In this document: positions 51,150 through 60,666 of the stretch, piece by piece
Layout of the letters: each line of letters starts with the position of its first letter
Numbering within the stretch: position 1 is the first letter of the stretch
Origin: Rhodoplanes azumiensis
GTDB taxonomy: Bacteria; Pseudomonadota; Alphaproteobacteria; Rhizobiales; Xanthobacteraceae
Assembly: GCF_042682915.1 (NCBI RefSeq)
Contig: NZ_JBHUIW010000024.1
Span: forward strand, 1 to 64,000
Direction: 5' to 3'
DNA: 64,000 bases
Notes under the pieces: generated by a model
The model's input: the letters and a program-made list of their open reading frames with translations, nothing else
Told to the model about the DNA's origin: nothing
Database searches by the model: none
Translations under genes and position numbers: made by a program

Positions 51150-54100
51150 TCACTCCGCCGGCTGGCCGCTGGGCGTGCCGTGCGGAGCGGACGCCTCGCG
51201 GCGCCCGCCGGTCAGGCCGGACAGCCAGCTTCCCACCACGTAGAAGGCCGGCGTGAAGATCAGGCCGAACGTGGTGACGCCGATCATCCCCGAGAACACC
51301 GCGGTGCCGAGCGCCTGGCGCAACTCGGCGCCGGCGCCGGTCGCCCACACCAGCGGCACCACGCCGAGGATGAAGGCGAGCGACGTCATCAGGATCGGCC
51401 GCAGGCGCAACCGCGCCGCCTCGACGGCGGCGGCCCGGCGGTCGCGGCCCTCGTCCTCGAGCTGGCGGGCGAACTCGACGATCAGGATCGCGTTCTTGGC
51501 CGCCAGTCCGATGAGCACGACGAAGCCGACCTGGGTGAGGATGTTGTTGTCCTGGCCGCGCAGGATGACGCCCGTGATCGCCGCGACCAGGCACATCGGC
51601 ACGATCATGATGACGGCGAGCGGCAGCGTCAGGCTCTCGTACTGGGCGGCGAGCACCAGGAACACGAACACGACGCCGAGCCCGAAGGCGAACAGCGCGG
51701 TGTCGCCCGCCTTGAGCTGCTGATAGGCGAGGCCGGTCCACTCGTAGCCGATGCCGGGCGGCAGCGTCTCGGCGGCGAGCTTCTCCATGATGGCGATCGC
51801 CTGCCCCTGCGAGGTGCCGGGCGCGGAATCGCCGTCGAGCTCGGCGGCCGGATAGAGGTTGTAGCGCGGCACCCGGTAGGGTCCGGAGATGTCGCGCACC
51901 GTGGTGAACGAGCCGATCGGCACGGTCTCGCCGCGCGAGTTCTTCACCCGCAGGGCGAGCACGTCCTTGGCCTCCAGGCGATGCTCGGCATCGGCCTGCG
52001 CCTGCACCCGGAAGGTGCGGCCGAACAGGTTGAAGTCGTTGACGTAGGACGACCCGATATAGACCTGCAGGGTGCTGAACACGTCGGCCATGTTGACGCC
52101 GAGGAGCTGCGCCTTGGTGCGGTCGATGTCGAGATAGAGCTGCGGCGTCGAGGTCTCGAACAGCGAGTAGACCTGCTTGAGGCCCGGCGTCTGCGCGGCG
52201 CGGCCCATCATGGCGTAGACGGCACCGAGCAGCGCCTGCGAGCCGACGCCGTCGCGGTCCTGCACCATCATGCGGTAGCCGCCCGCGTTGCCGATGCCCT
52301 GCACGGGCGGCGGCAGCACGACGACCATGAAGGCGTCCTGGATGGCGGCGAGTTTGCGGAACAGCGCGGTCTGGATGCCGGTCGCGCTCTTGGCCGGATC
52401 GTCGACCCGCTTCTCGAACGGCTCGAGGATCAGGAACATGGCGCCGGCATTGGGGGCGTTGGTGAAGGTCGCGCCCGAGAAGCCGACGATGTTGATGGCG
52501 TGGCCGACGCCGGGCGTCTCCAGCGCCAGGTCGGCGGCGCGCTTCATCACCGCATCGGTCCGCTGCAGCGAGGCGCCCGGCGGCAGCTGCGCGGCGACGA
52601 TCAGGTAGCCGCGATCCTGCTGCGGAATGAATCCGCGCGGCGTGTGGCTGAACTCGTTGAGGCCGAAGGCGAGCACGCCCGCGTAGGCGAGCAGCATCAG
52701 CACGGTGAGGCGGACGACCCGGCCGGCGAGCCAGGCGTAGCCGTTCGCGACCGCGTCGAAGCCACGGTTGAACAGGCGGAAGAAGCCGTGGACGGGCTTC
52801 TCGAACCAGCGCTCGTGGTGGCGCGGGTCGTGCGGCTTGAGGAGCAGCGCGCACAGCGCCGGCGACAGCGTCAGCGAGACGAGCAGCGAGATCAGGGTCG
52901 AGCCCGCGATGGTGAGCGCGAACTGCTGGTAGAACTGCCCCGAGATGCCGGTGATGAAGGCGGTCGGCACGAACACGGCGGAGAGCACGAGCGCGATGGC
53001 GACGAGCGCGCCGCCGACCTCGTCCATGGTCTTGTGGGCGGCGTCGCGCGGGCTCATCCCGGTCGAGATGTTGCGCTCGACGTTCTCGACCACGACGATC
53101 GCGTCGTCGACCACGATGCCGATCGCCAGCACCAGGCCGAACAGCGACAGGTTGTTGAGCGAGAAGCCGAACAGGCTCATCACGAAGAACGTGCCGACGA
53201 GCGAGATCGGAATCGCCAGGATCGGGATGACGGCGGCCCGCCAGGTCTGCAGGAACAGGATCACGACGAGCACGACCAGGATGGCCGCCTCGAAGATCGT
53301 CTCGACCACGGCGCGCACCGACTCGGCGATGAACAAGGTCGGATTGTAGATGATGGCGTGCTTGACGCCCTGCGGGAAGCCGGGGGCGAGGCGCTCCATG
53401 GTGGCGACGACGCCTTGGCCCGTGGTCAGCGCGTTCGAGCCCGGACGCTGGAACACGCCGAGCGCAACGGAAGGCTGGCGATCGAGATAGGAGGTCGAGG
53501 AGTAGTCCTGCGCGGTCAGCTCGACGCGGCCGATGTCCTTGATGCGGACGACGGCCGTCTCGGTCTGCTTGACCACGACGTTGGCGAACTCGACCGGGTC
53601 GGACAGGCGGCCGAGCGTGCGCACCGCGACCTGGAAGGCGAGCTGCTCGGGCACCGGCGGCTGGTTGAGCACACCCGACGCGACCTGGATGTTCTGCGCC
53701 TGCAGGGCCGCCGTGACGTCCTGGGCCGTAAGGTTGAGCGACTGCAGCCGGTCGGGATCGAGCCAGATCTGCATCGCGTAGTCGCGGCTGCCGAACACCG
53801 TGATCGAGCCGACGCCGTCGACGCGCGACAGCACGTCCTTCACCTGGATGTTGGCGAAGTTGGAGATGAACAGGGTGTCGCGCGAGCTGTCGGGCGAATA
53901 GAGGTTCACCACCATCAGGATGTCGGGCGAGGCCTTGTTGACCGTCACGCCGATCTGCTGGACCTGGATGGGCAGGCGCGGCTGCGCCACCGCGACGCGG
54001 TTCTGCACCTGCACCTGGGCGATGTCGAGATTGACGCCGATGTTGAACGTCACGGCGATCGAGAAGCGGCCGTCGGCGGTCGAGTTCGAAGAGATGTAGA

Positions 54101-54332
54101 GCATCCCCTCGACGCCGTTGATCTGCTGCTCGATCGGCGCCACGACCGTCTCGGCGACCGTCTCGGCGCTGGCGCCCGGATACTGGCCCGTCACGTTGAT
54201 GACGGGCGGGGCGATCTCCGGATACTGGGCGACGGGCAGCCGCAGATACGCGACCGCGCCCAGGATCACGATGACGATCGAGACGACCGACGCGAAGATC
54301 GGCCGCTCGATGAAAAAATGAGTGAGCTTCAT
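51150..54332 (-). CDS. RND efflux pump permease, HAE-1 (AcrB/MexB-like)
   Basis: A 1060-residue proton-driven trimeric exporter. Start MKLTHFFIERPIFASVVSIV is the family's. Twelve membrane helices in two halves surround the large periplasmic loops; the proton-relay pair D409-D410 is in GIVVDDAIVVVENVER. The porter-domain motif GYEWTGLAYQQLK and the C-terminal TMH12 region are intact. The adaptor gene is 10 bp upstream, so they form an operon. An outer-membrane TolC-type gene is not in view. The likely substrates are drugs, detergents or toxic plant compounds, which is inferred from the family. Confidence 0.95.
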   Translation of the reverse strand: MKLTHFFIERPIFASVVSIVIVILGAVAYLRLPVAQYPEIAPPVINVTGQYPGASAETVAETVVAPIEQQINGVEGMLYISSNSTADGRFSIAVTFNIGVNLDIAQVQVQNRVAVAQPRLPIQVQQIGVTVNKASPDILMVVNLYSPDSSRDTLFISNFANIQVKDVLSRVDGVGSITVFGSRDYAMQIWLDPDRLQSLNLTAQDVTAALQAQNIQVASGVLNQPPVPEQLAFQVAVRTLGRLSDPVEFANVVVKQTETAVVRIKDIGRVELTAQDYSSTSYLDRQPSVALGVFQRPGSNALTTGQGVVATMERLAPGFPQGVKHAIIYNPTLFIAESVRAVVETIFEAAILVVLVVILFLQTWRAAVIPILAIPISLVGTFFVMSLFGFSLNNLSLFGLVLAIGIVVDDAIVVVENVERNISTGMSPRDAAHKTMDEVGGALVAIALVLSAVFVPTAFITGISGQFYQQFALTIAGSTLISLLVSLTLSPALCALLLKPHDPRHHERWFEKPVHGFFRLFNRGFDAVANGYAWLAGRVVRLTVLMLLAYAGVLAFGLNEFSHTPRGFIPQQDRGYLIVAAQLPPGASLQRTDAVMKRAADLALETPGVGHAINIVGFSGATFTNAPNAGAMFLILEPFEKRVDDPAKSATGIQTALFRKLAAIQDAFMVVVLPPPVQGIGNAGGYRMMVQDRDGVGSQALLGAVYAMMGRAAQTPGLKQVYSLFETSTPQLYLDIDRTKAQLLGVNMADVFSTLQVYIGSSYVNDFNLFGRTFRVQAQADAEHRLEAKDVLALRVKNSRGETVPIGSFTTVRDISGPYRVPRYNLYPAAELDGDSAPGTSQGQAIAIMEKLAAETLPPGIGYEWTGLAYQQLKAGDTALFAFGLGVVFVFLVLAAQYESLTLPLAVIMIVPMCLVAAITGVILRGQDNNILTQVGFVVLIGLAAKNAILIVEFARQLEDEGRDRRAAAVEAARLRLRPILMTSLAFILGVVPLVWATGAGAELRQALGTAVFSGMIGVTTFGLIFTPAFYVVGSWLSGLTGGRREASAPHGTPSGQPAE

Positions 54333-54342
54333 CGCGGGTCGC

Positions 54343-55536
54343 TCACTCGGCCTTGGCCGCGCCGCCGGCCGCCGCCTGCGGACCGGCCGGAGCAGGCCCC
54401 GCGATCGGCTCCTCCTTCGGCGTCACCTTGATGCCGGGGCGCGTGCGCGCCATGCCGTTGACGATCACCAGGTCGTTCGGACCGAGGCCGTCCTTGATCA
54501 CCCGCAGCTTGCCGTCGAGCTGGCCGAGGGTGACGAACTTCTGGCGCGCCGTGTTCTCGGCGTCGACCACGAACACGTATTTGCGCACCTGCTCGGAGCC
54601 GATCGCGACGTCCGGCACCATCAGGGCGGTCTGCGGCTGCGAGGCCGGCACGCGTACGCGGGCGAACATACCGGGCGTGAACAGCCCGTCCGGATTGGGC
54701 AGCACGGCGCGGCCGCGGATCGTGCCGGTGGTGCGCTCGATCACGTTGTCGACGAAGTCCATGCGGCCCTTGTGGCCGAAGTCCTTCTCGTCGATCAGCT
54801 TGAGACCGACCTCGAGGCCGCCGGCGCGGTTCGCCGGACCGTCGGTCGTCATCCGCTGGTAGCGCAGATAGGCGGCCTCGTCGTAGGTGAACTCGAAGCG
54901 GATCGGATCGTAGGTGACGATGGTGGCGAGCAGCGTCGTGGTGCCGCCGGTGCCGCCGGTGACGAGATTGCCGATCGACACGCGGCGATCGCCGATGCGG
55001 CCGGTGATCGGCGCCTTCAGCTCGGTGAACTCGAGGTCGAGGGTCGCCTGCCGCACCGCCGCCTCCTGGGCCGCGACGGACGCCTCGGCCACGCGCTTCG
55101 CCTGGGTGCGCTGATCGAAGGTCTGCTCGGTGATGGTGCGATCGCGCACCAGCTGCTGGGCACGCGACAGATCCGCCTCGGTGAAGGCGAGGTTCGCCTT
55201 GGCCTGGGCGAGGTTCGCCTTGGCCTGGTCGAGCGCCGTCTGGAACGGCCGCTTGTCGATGGTGAACAGGAGATCACCCTGCTTCACCAGCTGGCCGTCC
55301 TTGAAATGAATCTGTTCCAGATAGCCGGACACGCGCGCCCGCACCTCGACCGAGTCGACCGGCACGAAGCGGCCGACATACTCGTCGTAGTCGGTCACGG
55401 TGCGCTCCACCGGCTTCGCCACCGTCACCTGCGGGGGCGGCGGACCGCCGGCCTGCGGCTGCTTCGTCTCGCCGCCGCATCCCGCCAGAACGACAGCCGC
55501 ACCGACGGCCACGAGGCGCGCCCACTTCGAACTCAT
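54343..55536 (-). CDS. RND efflux periplasmic adaptor (membrane fusion protein)
   Basis: A 397-residue lipoprotein: the lipobox is LAGC with lipidated C20. Order of domains: barrel-sandwich hybrid (VRARVSGYLEQIHFKDGQ and ELKAPITGRIGD), alpha-hairpin with coiled coil (about 100-160, QAKANLAQAKANLAFTEADL), beta-barrel and membrane-proximal domain (about 215-360). It bridges the pump and an outer-membrane channel. The frame extends upstream to 55686, but ATG 55536 begins the lipoprotein signal. It overlaps nothing and precedes the permease by 10 bp. It is divergent from the protease gene, which shares a 144-bp promoter region. Confidence 0.94.
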   Translation of the reverse strand: MSSKWARLVAVGAAVVLAGCGGETKQPQAGGPPPPQVTVAKPVERTVTDYDEYVGRFVPVDSVEVRARVSGYLEQIHFKDGQLVKQGDLLFTIDKRPFQTALDQAKANLAQAKANLAFTEADLSRAQQLVRDRTITEQTFDQRTQAKRVAEASVAAQEAAVRQATLDLEFTELKAPITGRIGDRRVSIGNLVTGGTGGTTTLLATIVTYDPIRFEFTYDEAAYLRYQRMTTDGPANRAGGLEVGLKLIDEKDFGHKGRMDFVDNVIERTTGTIRGRAVLPNPDGLFTPGMFARVRVPASQPQTALMVPDVAIGSEQVRKYVFVVDAENTARQKFVTLGQLDGKLRVIKDGLGPNDLVIVNGMARTRPGIKVTPKEEPIAGPAPAGPQAAAGGAAKAE

Positions 55537-55680
55537 GACAGCTCCGGAATGTCTAGGGACCGTCGACATCGCGCATCCTGCCGGCCTTTGTGTGGCCTGC
55601 CCGGGGAAGAAACCTAGGCGCCCACGCGATGTCTCGATGGTCTTCCATAACCGCGTGGCATCCCCATATCCGCCCGTGCC

Positions 55681-56871
55681 ATGCAAGTAAATCGACTAAA
55701 TGATCGAACCCGGAGTTCGCCATCCGATCGAACTCCCGATCGGACTCCGAGTTTTCCGTCGGCACGAGGGTATCGCAGCGTCGGTTACGATAATCTGGAT
55801 TCGAGATTACAAAGCCGTAACGTCGTCGACGTCGCCGACACGAGCAACATCGCGCCGCAGGACGGCGTCAGCTCGAACGATAATTCCCGTCCGACACCGG
55901 AAAGCTCGGACGATACTGCGCTGCTCGACGCGTACTCTCGAGCCGTGACCACGGTGGTCGATCGCATCGGGCCGGCCGTGGTGCGGCTCGATGTCGTCGG
56001 CCCGCAGGGGCGCGGTGGCTCGGGATCGGGCGTGATCGTATCGCCGGACGGTCTGATCGTCACCAACCATCATGTCGTCGCGGCCGCCGCGGCGCGCCAC
56101 GCCGGCCTGCGGCTCGCCGTCACCACGGCGGACGGGCTGCGGCTCGGCGCTCGCGTGGTCGGGGCCGATCCCGATACCGATCTCGCTCTGGTGCGGGTCG
56201 ACGAGAACGTGCTGCTGCCCTCCGCCGCTCTCGGCGACTCGCGAAGACTGCGGCGCGGCCAGCTCGTCGTCGCGATCGGCAATCCGCTCGGCTTCGAGTC
56301 GACCGTCACGGCCGGTGTCGTGTCGGCGTTCGGGCGGTCGCTGCGCGCCGCGAACGGCCGGCTGGTCGACGACCTGATCCAGACCGACGCCGCGCTCAAC
56401 CCCGGCAACTCGGGCGGGCCGCTCGTCGCCTCGCACGGCGAGGTGGTCGGAATAAACACCGCGATCATCCAGGGCGCGCAAGGCATCTGCTTCGCCATCG
56501 CGGCCAACACCGTGAAGCACGTGCTCGGCGAGCTGGTGCGGCACGGCCGGGTGCGCCGCGCCTTCATCGGCATCGCGGCCGCCCAGACCACGCTGCCGGC
56601 GCGGCTGCGACATCTCGCCGGCGTCGCCCAGGACAGTGCCGTGATGATCGCCGGCGACGAGCCGGGCAGCCCCGCGGCCGCGGCCGGGATCGTCGCCGGC
56701 GACGTCGTGCTGGCGATCGACGGCGCGCCGGTCACGGGCGCCGACGAGCTCGTCCGCGCCCTCACCGGCGAGCGGATCGGCCGCGCGCTCGCGATCGAAG
56801 TCCTGCGCGGCGGCGAGCGGCATACGGTCGCGTTGGTGCCGCTGGAGCGGCCGCCGCGGACCGCGGCCTGA
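55681..56871 (+). CDS. HtrA/DegP-like trypsin-type serine protease with PDZ domain
   Basis: A 396-residue protein. The catalytic triad is H131 (TNHHVV), D167 (DTDLALV) and S244 (NPGNSGGP). A PDZ domain follows (about 300-390, GIAAAQTTLPARLRHLAG and AGIVAGDVVLAIDG). Instead of a signal peptide there is an 80-residue Ser/Arg/Asp-rich N-terminus with a short SDRTPDRTP duplication and less GC-biased codons, so localisation is uncertain: it may be cytoplasmic or exported by another route, or the real start could lie elsewhere. Only one PDZ domain is present. It is divergent from the RND operon. Confidence 0.85.
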   Translation: MQVNRLNDRTRSSPSDRTPDRTPSFPSARGYRSVGYDNLDSRLQSRNVVDVADTSNIAPQDGVSSNDNSRPTPESSDDTALLDAYSRAVTTVVDRIGPAVVRLDVVGPQGRGGSGSGVIVSPDGLIVTNHHVVAAAAARHAGLRLAVTTADGLRLGARVVGADPDTDLALVRVDENVLLPSAALGDSRRLRRGQLVVAIGNPLGFESTVTAGVVSAFGRSLRAANGRLVDDLIQTDAALNPGNSGGPLVASHGEVVGINTAIIQGAQGICFAIAANTVKHVLGELVRHGRVRRAFIGIAAAQTTLPARLRHLAGVAQDSAVMIAGDEPGSPAAAAGIVAGDVVLAIDGAPVTGADELVRALTGERIGRALAIEVLRGGERHTVALVPLERPPRTAA

Positions 56872-56983
56872 CGCAACCGGTGACCTGCATTGTCGGCCGA
56901 CCGGGCGCCCGGCGCCACGCCTTCGGGATTGCGCACGCGGATTTGTACTACTTTATGTTTACTTTTCCCAGATCGCTCGTTTA

Positions 56984-56999
56984 GGTTGCAGTCGCAACC
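56984..56999. promoter_or_regulatory. Perfect 16-bp palindrome upstream of the three-domain fusion gene
   Basis: GGTTGC-AGTC-GCAACC lies about 80 bp before the start at 57080, in the middle of the only AT-rich patch (56940-56985, TTTGTACTACTTTATGTTTAC) of the spacer. The size and position suit an operator for a dimeric regulator; no candidate regulator gene is adjacent. Confidence 0.5.
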
Positions 57000-57079
57000 C
57001 GCGGGCGTCCGGCCGCCGGGCCGCGCCGCAGCCACGATGCGGCCGGACCGTGTCGCGCGCCCGCCATCGGAGGCCGGCG

Positions 57080-58912
57080 ATGCTGTTCTATGTCCAGATG
57101 CGATGGAACTATCAGGGGCGGATCTCGCAGGACCAGCTGTGGGATCTCGAGTCGCTCGAAGGCACCCACGGGGTCGAGGGGATCCGGGGCGGCTTCGTCC
57201 AGCTCTACAAGGTGGTGTCCCAGCATCGCATCATCGCGATCGTGAACGCGGCGTCGCTCGAGGATCTCGACCGCAACTCGATGGGCTGGCTGCCGATGCG
57301 CGAGTACCTCGACTTCGAGGTGGTGTGGGCGCTGCGCGACTACGAGGGCTTCCTCGCGGACGTGCGGGCCAAGTTCCCGCAGCCCGGCACGGCGGCAGCG
57401 CCGGCCCGCCTGCCATCGCCTCTCGCGGGCGACGGCGGAGCGGCTGCGACCGGGCCGGACGCGACCCGTCCGGTGGTCGAGCGCTGGTTCGCGGCCCTCG
57501 CCCGCGGCGACGGCGCCGGTGCGCTCGCCTGCCTCGCCGACGACGTCGTGTGGATCAACAATCCCGGCGTGAAGGGCCTGAGCGATATCGTCCCGTGGCT
57601 CGGCGAGTATCACGGCCGCGCCGCCGTGGAGCAGTCCTTCGTGATCTGGGGCCAGCTCTCGCAGGTGCGCGAGTTCGAGCTGCGCGGCATCGTCTACGGC
57701 GGCGACGAAGCCCTGGCGATCGTCCACGAGCGGGCGACGATCAAGGCGACCGGCCTCGACTACGACATCGAGTTCATCCAGCGCATCCGCGTCGCCGACG
57801 GCCGCATCGTGTTCTGGAAGTCCTACTGGGACACGGTCCAGGGCATCGTGCCGTTCCGCGGCGACATGCGGACGCGGCTGATCGACGCCGCGACGCGCGG
57901 CGATCGCGACGAGGCCATGAAGGTGCTGCCGTTCGGAGCCGATCCGAACACCCACGACGAGGCCTCCGGCCTGCCCGTGCTGACGATCGCGGCGGCGCGC
58001 GGCCATGTCGAGATGGTGCGGACGCTGATCGGTTTCGGCGCCGACCCGAACGCGCTCGACCGCAAGGCCGGCACCGCGGCGCTCCACAAGGTGGCGCAGG
58101 GTGGCCATGCCGAGGTGGCGCGGCTCCTGATCGGCGCCGGTGCGGCGATCGACCTGCAGGCGACCACGACCGGCCACACGCCGCTCGTCGAAGCGATCTG
58201 GTACAAGGCGGTCGAGATCGTCGCGCTGCTGCTCGATCACGACTGCCGCCTGGAGCCGCGAACGTCCTACGGCTTCACGCTCGCCGATCATCTGGAATAC
58301 GCCAAGCGCGTCAGCCGGGGGGTCGGCGACGCCGAGAAGCTGGCGCGCATCGAGGCGCTGATCGCGGCCCGACGCGGCCGCGACGAGGCGGCGATGCGCG
58401 ACAACGCGGTGATCCGCGCCGTGCACGACAAGGCCGTCCCGGCGCTGCGCGAGGCGCTCGCCGCCGGCGCTCCGATCGATCGCCGCTGGCCGGTGGTGTG
58501 CGGCTTCGACGACGGCCACACGGCCCTTCTGGTGGCCGCACGCGACGGGTTCGCCGAGGGGGTCGGGGTGCTGATCGAGGCCGGTGCGGACGTCAACGCG
58601 GTCGAACCCGTGTTCGGCGCCGTGCCGCTGCACAAGGCGACCTACAACGGCCACCTCGACATCACCCGCCGTCTGGCGGCGGCGCGCGGCGTGAACCTCG
58701 ACGCCCAGGGCGCCTCGAACGGCTACACGCCGCTGCACGATGCGCTGTGGCACGGCTTCGCCGACTGCGCCGAGGCGCTGCTCGACGCCGGTGCCCGGAC
58801 CGACATCGTCGCGTTCGACGGCAAGCGGCCGATCGATCTCGCGGAGGACAAGCTCGGACCCGAGCATCCGCTCACCCGGCGGCTGCGTGGCGCCGTCGCG
58901 GCGGCGGCCTGA
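57080..58912 (+). CDS. Muconolactone-isomerase-like / NTF2-like / ankyrin-repeat fusion protein
   Basis: A 610-residue cytoplasmic protein with three parts. Residues 1-98 look like a muconolactone delta-isomerase-type ferredoxin-like fold (MLFYVQMRW, then LYKVVSQHRIIAIVNAAS and MGWLPMREYLDFEVVWAL). Residues 130-258 are a SnoaL/NTF2-like (ketosteroid isomerase fold) domain (VVERWFAALARGDGAGAL, EFIQRIRVADGRIVFWKSYW). Residues 265-610 are about eight ankyrin repeats (AALHKVAQGGHAEVARLL, VPLHKATYNGHLDITRRL, TPLHDALWHGFADCAEALL), with a helical break near 405-450. The start ATG 57080 follows GGAGG at 57068-57072. No protein of this architecture is known to me, and the function is unassigned; enzymatic activity of either small domain is inference. 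It is 4 bp from the murJ stop, tail-to-tail. Confidence 0.8.
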   Translation: MLFYVQMRWNYQGRISQDQLWDLESLEGTHGVEGIRGGFVQLYKVVSQHRIIAIVNAASLEDLDRNSMGWLPMREYLDFEVVWALRDYEGFLADVRAKFPQPGTAAAPARLPSPLAGDGGAAATGPDATRPVVERWFAALARGDGAGALACLADDVVWINNPGVKGLSDIVPWLGEYHGRAAVEQSFVIWGQLSQVREFELRGIVYGGDEALAIVHERATIKATGLDYDIEFIQRIRVADGRIVFWKSYWDTVQGIVPFRGDMRTRLIDAATRGDRDEAMKVLPFGADPNTHDEASGLPVLTIAAARGHVEMVRTLIGFGADPNALDRKAGTAALHKVAQGGHAEVARLLIGAGAAIDLQATTTGHTPLVEAIWYKAVEIVALLLDHDCRLEPRTSYGFTLADHLEYAKRVSRGVGDAEKLARIEALIAARRGRDEAAMRDNAVIRAVHDKAVPALREALAAGAPIDRRWPVVCGFDDGHTALLVAARDGFAEGVGVLIEAGADVNAVEPVFGAVPLHKATYNGHLDITRRLAAARGVNLDAQGASNGYTPLHDALWHGFADCAEALLDAGARTDIVAFDGKRPIDLAEDKLGPEHPLTRRLRGAVAAAA

Positions 58913-58916
58913 TGCG

Positions 58917-60494
58917 TCAGTGCGGATCGGCGGCCGGCGGCGGCACCGGCGGCGCGCCGCTATTGCGCCGCCGCGCGAGGCCGCGCAGCCACCGGCGGCC
59001 GAACAGGGCGGCGATGGCGAGCCCGTAGACGGCGGCGCCGATCAGCGCGAGGGCTGCGAGCGACGCCTCGTGGCGGAGCATCTGGCCGGGGTCGATCAGC
59101 GCCGCGACGACGCGCTCACCGGCGACGAGCGCCACGGCCAGCACCGCGGCGGCGATCGCGAGGCGGGCGACCGAGCGCATCAGCCGCGAATCCCAGCCGA
59201 GCAGGCCGGCGCGGCGGGCGAACCAGACGACGAGCAGGAAGTTCACCCAGGCGCCGACCGCGGTGGCGAGGGCGAGCCCGACCTGCGACAGCGGCCCCAT
59301 CAGGGCTATCTTGAGCGCCACGTTGACGACCACCGAGGCGAGCAGCGCCTTCACCGGCGTCTTGGTGTCGCCGCGCGCCAGGAAGGTCGCCGTGACGCTG
59401 CGGATCAGAACGAAAGGCAGGAGCCCGACCGAATAGGCGGCGAGCGTCGCGCCGGCCGCCGCCGCATCGGCCGCCGTGAAAGCACCGCGCGAAAACAGCG
59501 CCAGCATGATCAGATCGGGCAGCAACAGGAAGGCGACCAGGCACGGCACCGAGAGGAGGAGCGCGAGCTCGACGGCGCGGCTCTGCGCCTCGCGGGCGCC
59601 CGCCTCGTCTCCGCCGGCGATGCGGCTCGCCATCTCGGGCAGGACGACGGTGCCGACCGCGATGCCGATGACGCCGACCGGGAGCTGATAGAGGCGGTCG
59701 GCGTAGTAGAGGGCGGAGAGCGCGCCGGCCGGCAGGAAGCTCGCGATGATGGTGTCGGCGAACATCGCGATCTGCAGCCCGGCCGAGCCGACCGTCGCCG
59801 GGCCGAGTGCCTTGAAGAACCTCTTCACGTCGTCGTCGAGCACGAGACCGGAAAAGCGCGGCAGTCCGGTGCGGCGCGCCACGTCGGCCCCGACCAGCAA
59901 CACCTCGAGCACGCCGGCGACCAGCACGCCCCAGGCGGCGGCGTGGCCGGCGGTCGGGAAGAACGCCGCGAGCGACAGCGTCGCCATCATGCTGAGATTG
60001 AGCAGCACGGGCGCCGCGGCCGGCGAGGCGAAGCGCTGCACGGCGTTGAGCATGCCGCCGTAGAGCGTGACCAGGCTGACCAGCACCAGATACGGAAAGG
60101 TGATGCGGGTCAGCTCGACCGCGAGATCGAATCGCCCGGTGCCGCTCGCGAAACCGGGCGCCAGCAGGCCGATGACGGCCGGCGTGAAGGCGAGCGCCAG
60201 CGCCAGCAGCACGGCCTCGGCCGCCATCAGCATGGTGAAGACGCGATCGGCGAACAGCCGCGCCGGATCCGCCCCGCCCTGCTTCACGATGCGGGCATAG
60301 GCCGGCACGAAGGCGGCGTTGAACGCCCCTTCGGCGAAGATGGCGCGGAAGTGATTTGGAAGCCTGAGCGCGACGAAGAAGGCGTCGGCGACCGGCCCGG
60401 CGCCCAGCACCGCGGCCAGCATGATGTCGCGCAGGAAGCCGGTGACGCGCGACAGCAGCGTCAGCCCCCCGACAGTCGCGATGCGTCCGAGCAT
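58917..60494 (-). CDS. murJ: Lipid II flippase MurJ
   Basis: A 525-residue MOP-superfamily flippase with about 14 membrane helices. The N-terminus MLGRIATVGGLTLLSRVTGFLRD and the PNHFRAIFAEGAFNAAFVPAY helix carry the conserved Arg and the Arg/Asp ring of MurJ. It flips the peptidoglycan precursor lipid II across the inner membrane. It lies downstream of the aminotransferase gene on the same strand, with a family A palindrome in the 170-bp gap. Confidence 0.94.
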   Translation of the reverse strand: MLGRIATVGGLTLLSRVTGFLRDIMLAAVLGAGPVADAFFVALRLPNHFRAIFAEGAFNAAFVPAYARIVKQGGADPARLFADRVFTMLMAAEAVLLALALAFTPAVIGLLAPGFASGTGRFDLAVELTRITFPYLVLVSLVTLYGGMLNAVQRFASPAAAPVLLNLSMMATLSLAAFFPTAGHAAAWGVLVAGVLEVLLVGADVARRTGLPRFSGLVLDDDVKRFFKALGPATVGSAGLQIAMFADTIIASFLPAGALSALYYADRLYQLPVGVIGIAVGTVVLPEMASRIAGGDEAGAREAQSRAVELALLLSVPCLVAFLLLPDLIMLALFSRGAFTAADAAAAGATLAAYSVGLLPFVLIRSVTATFLARGDTKTPVKALLASVVVNVALKIALMGPLSQVGLALATAVGAWVNFLLVVWFARRAGLLGWDSRLMRSVARLAIAAAVLAVALVAGERVVAALIDPGQMLRHEASLAALALIGAAVYGLAIAALFGRRWLRGLARRRNSGAPPVPPPAADPH

Positions 60495-60537
60495 GGCCTC
60501 GACCGAACCTTTGCCGACGGCGACCGCCTCTTCGGCT

Positions 60538-60644
60538 CGTCATGGCCGGGCTCGTCCCGGCCATCCACGTCTGCCCGCCCCCTCACCACTGCTCCGCGGC
60601 CTGCGGCCGCGGCGTGGATGCCCGGCACGAGGCCGGGCATGACG
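60538..60644. repeat. Intergenic palindromic element, family A, best copy
   Basis: Ends are CGTCATGGCCGGGCTCGTCCCGG on the left and CCGGGCACGAGGCCGGGCATGACG on the right; inner arms are CCATCCACG and CGTGGATGCC. It lies between the aminotransferase and murJ genes on the same strand. Confidence 0.8.
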
Positions 60645-60666
60645 GGCTGGAGGGTGTCGCGTGCCC

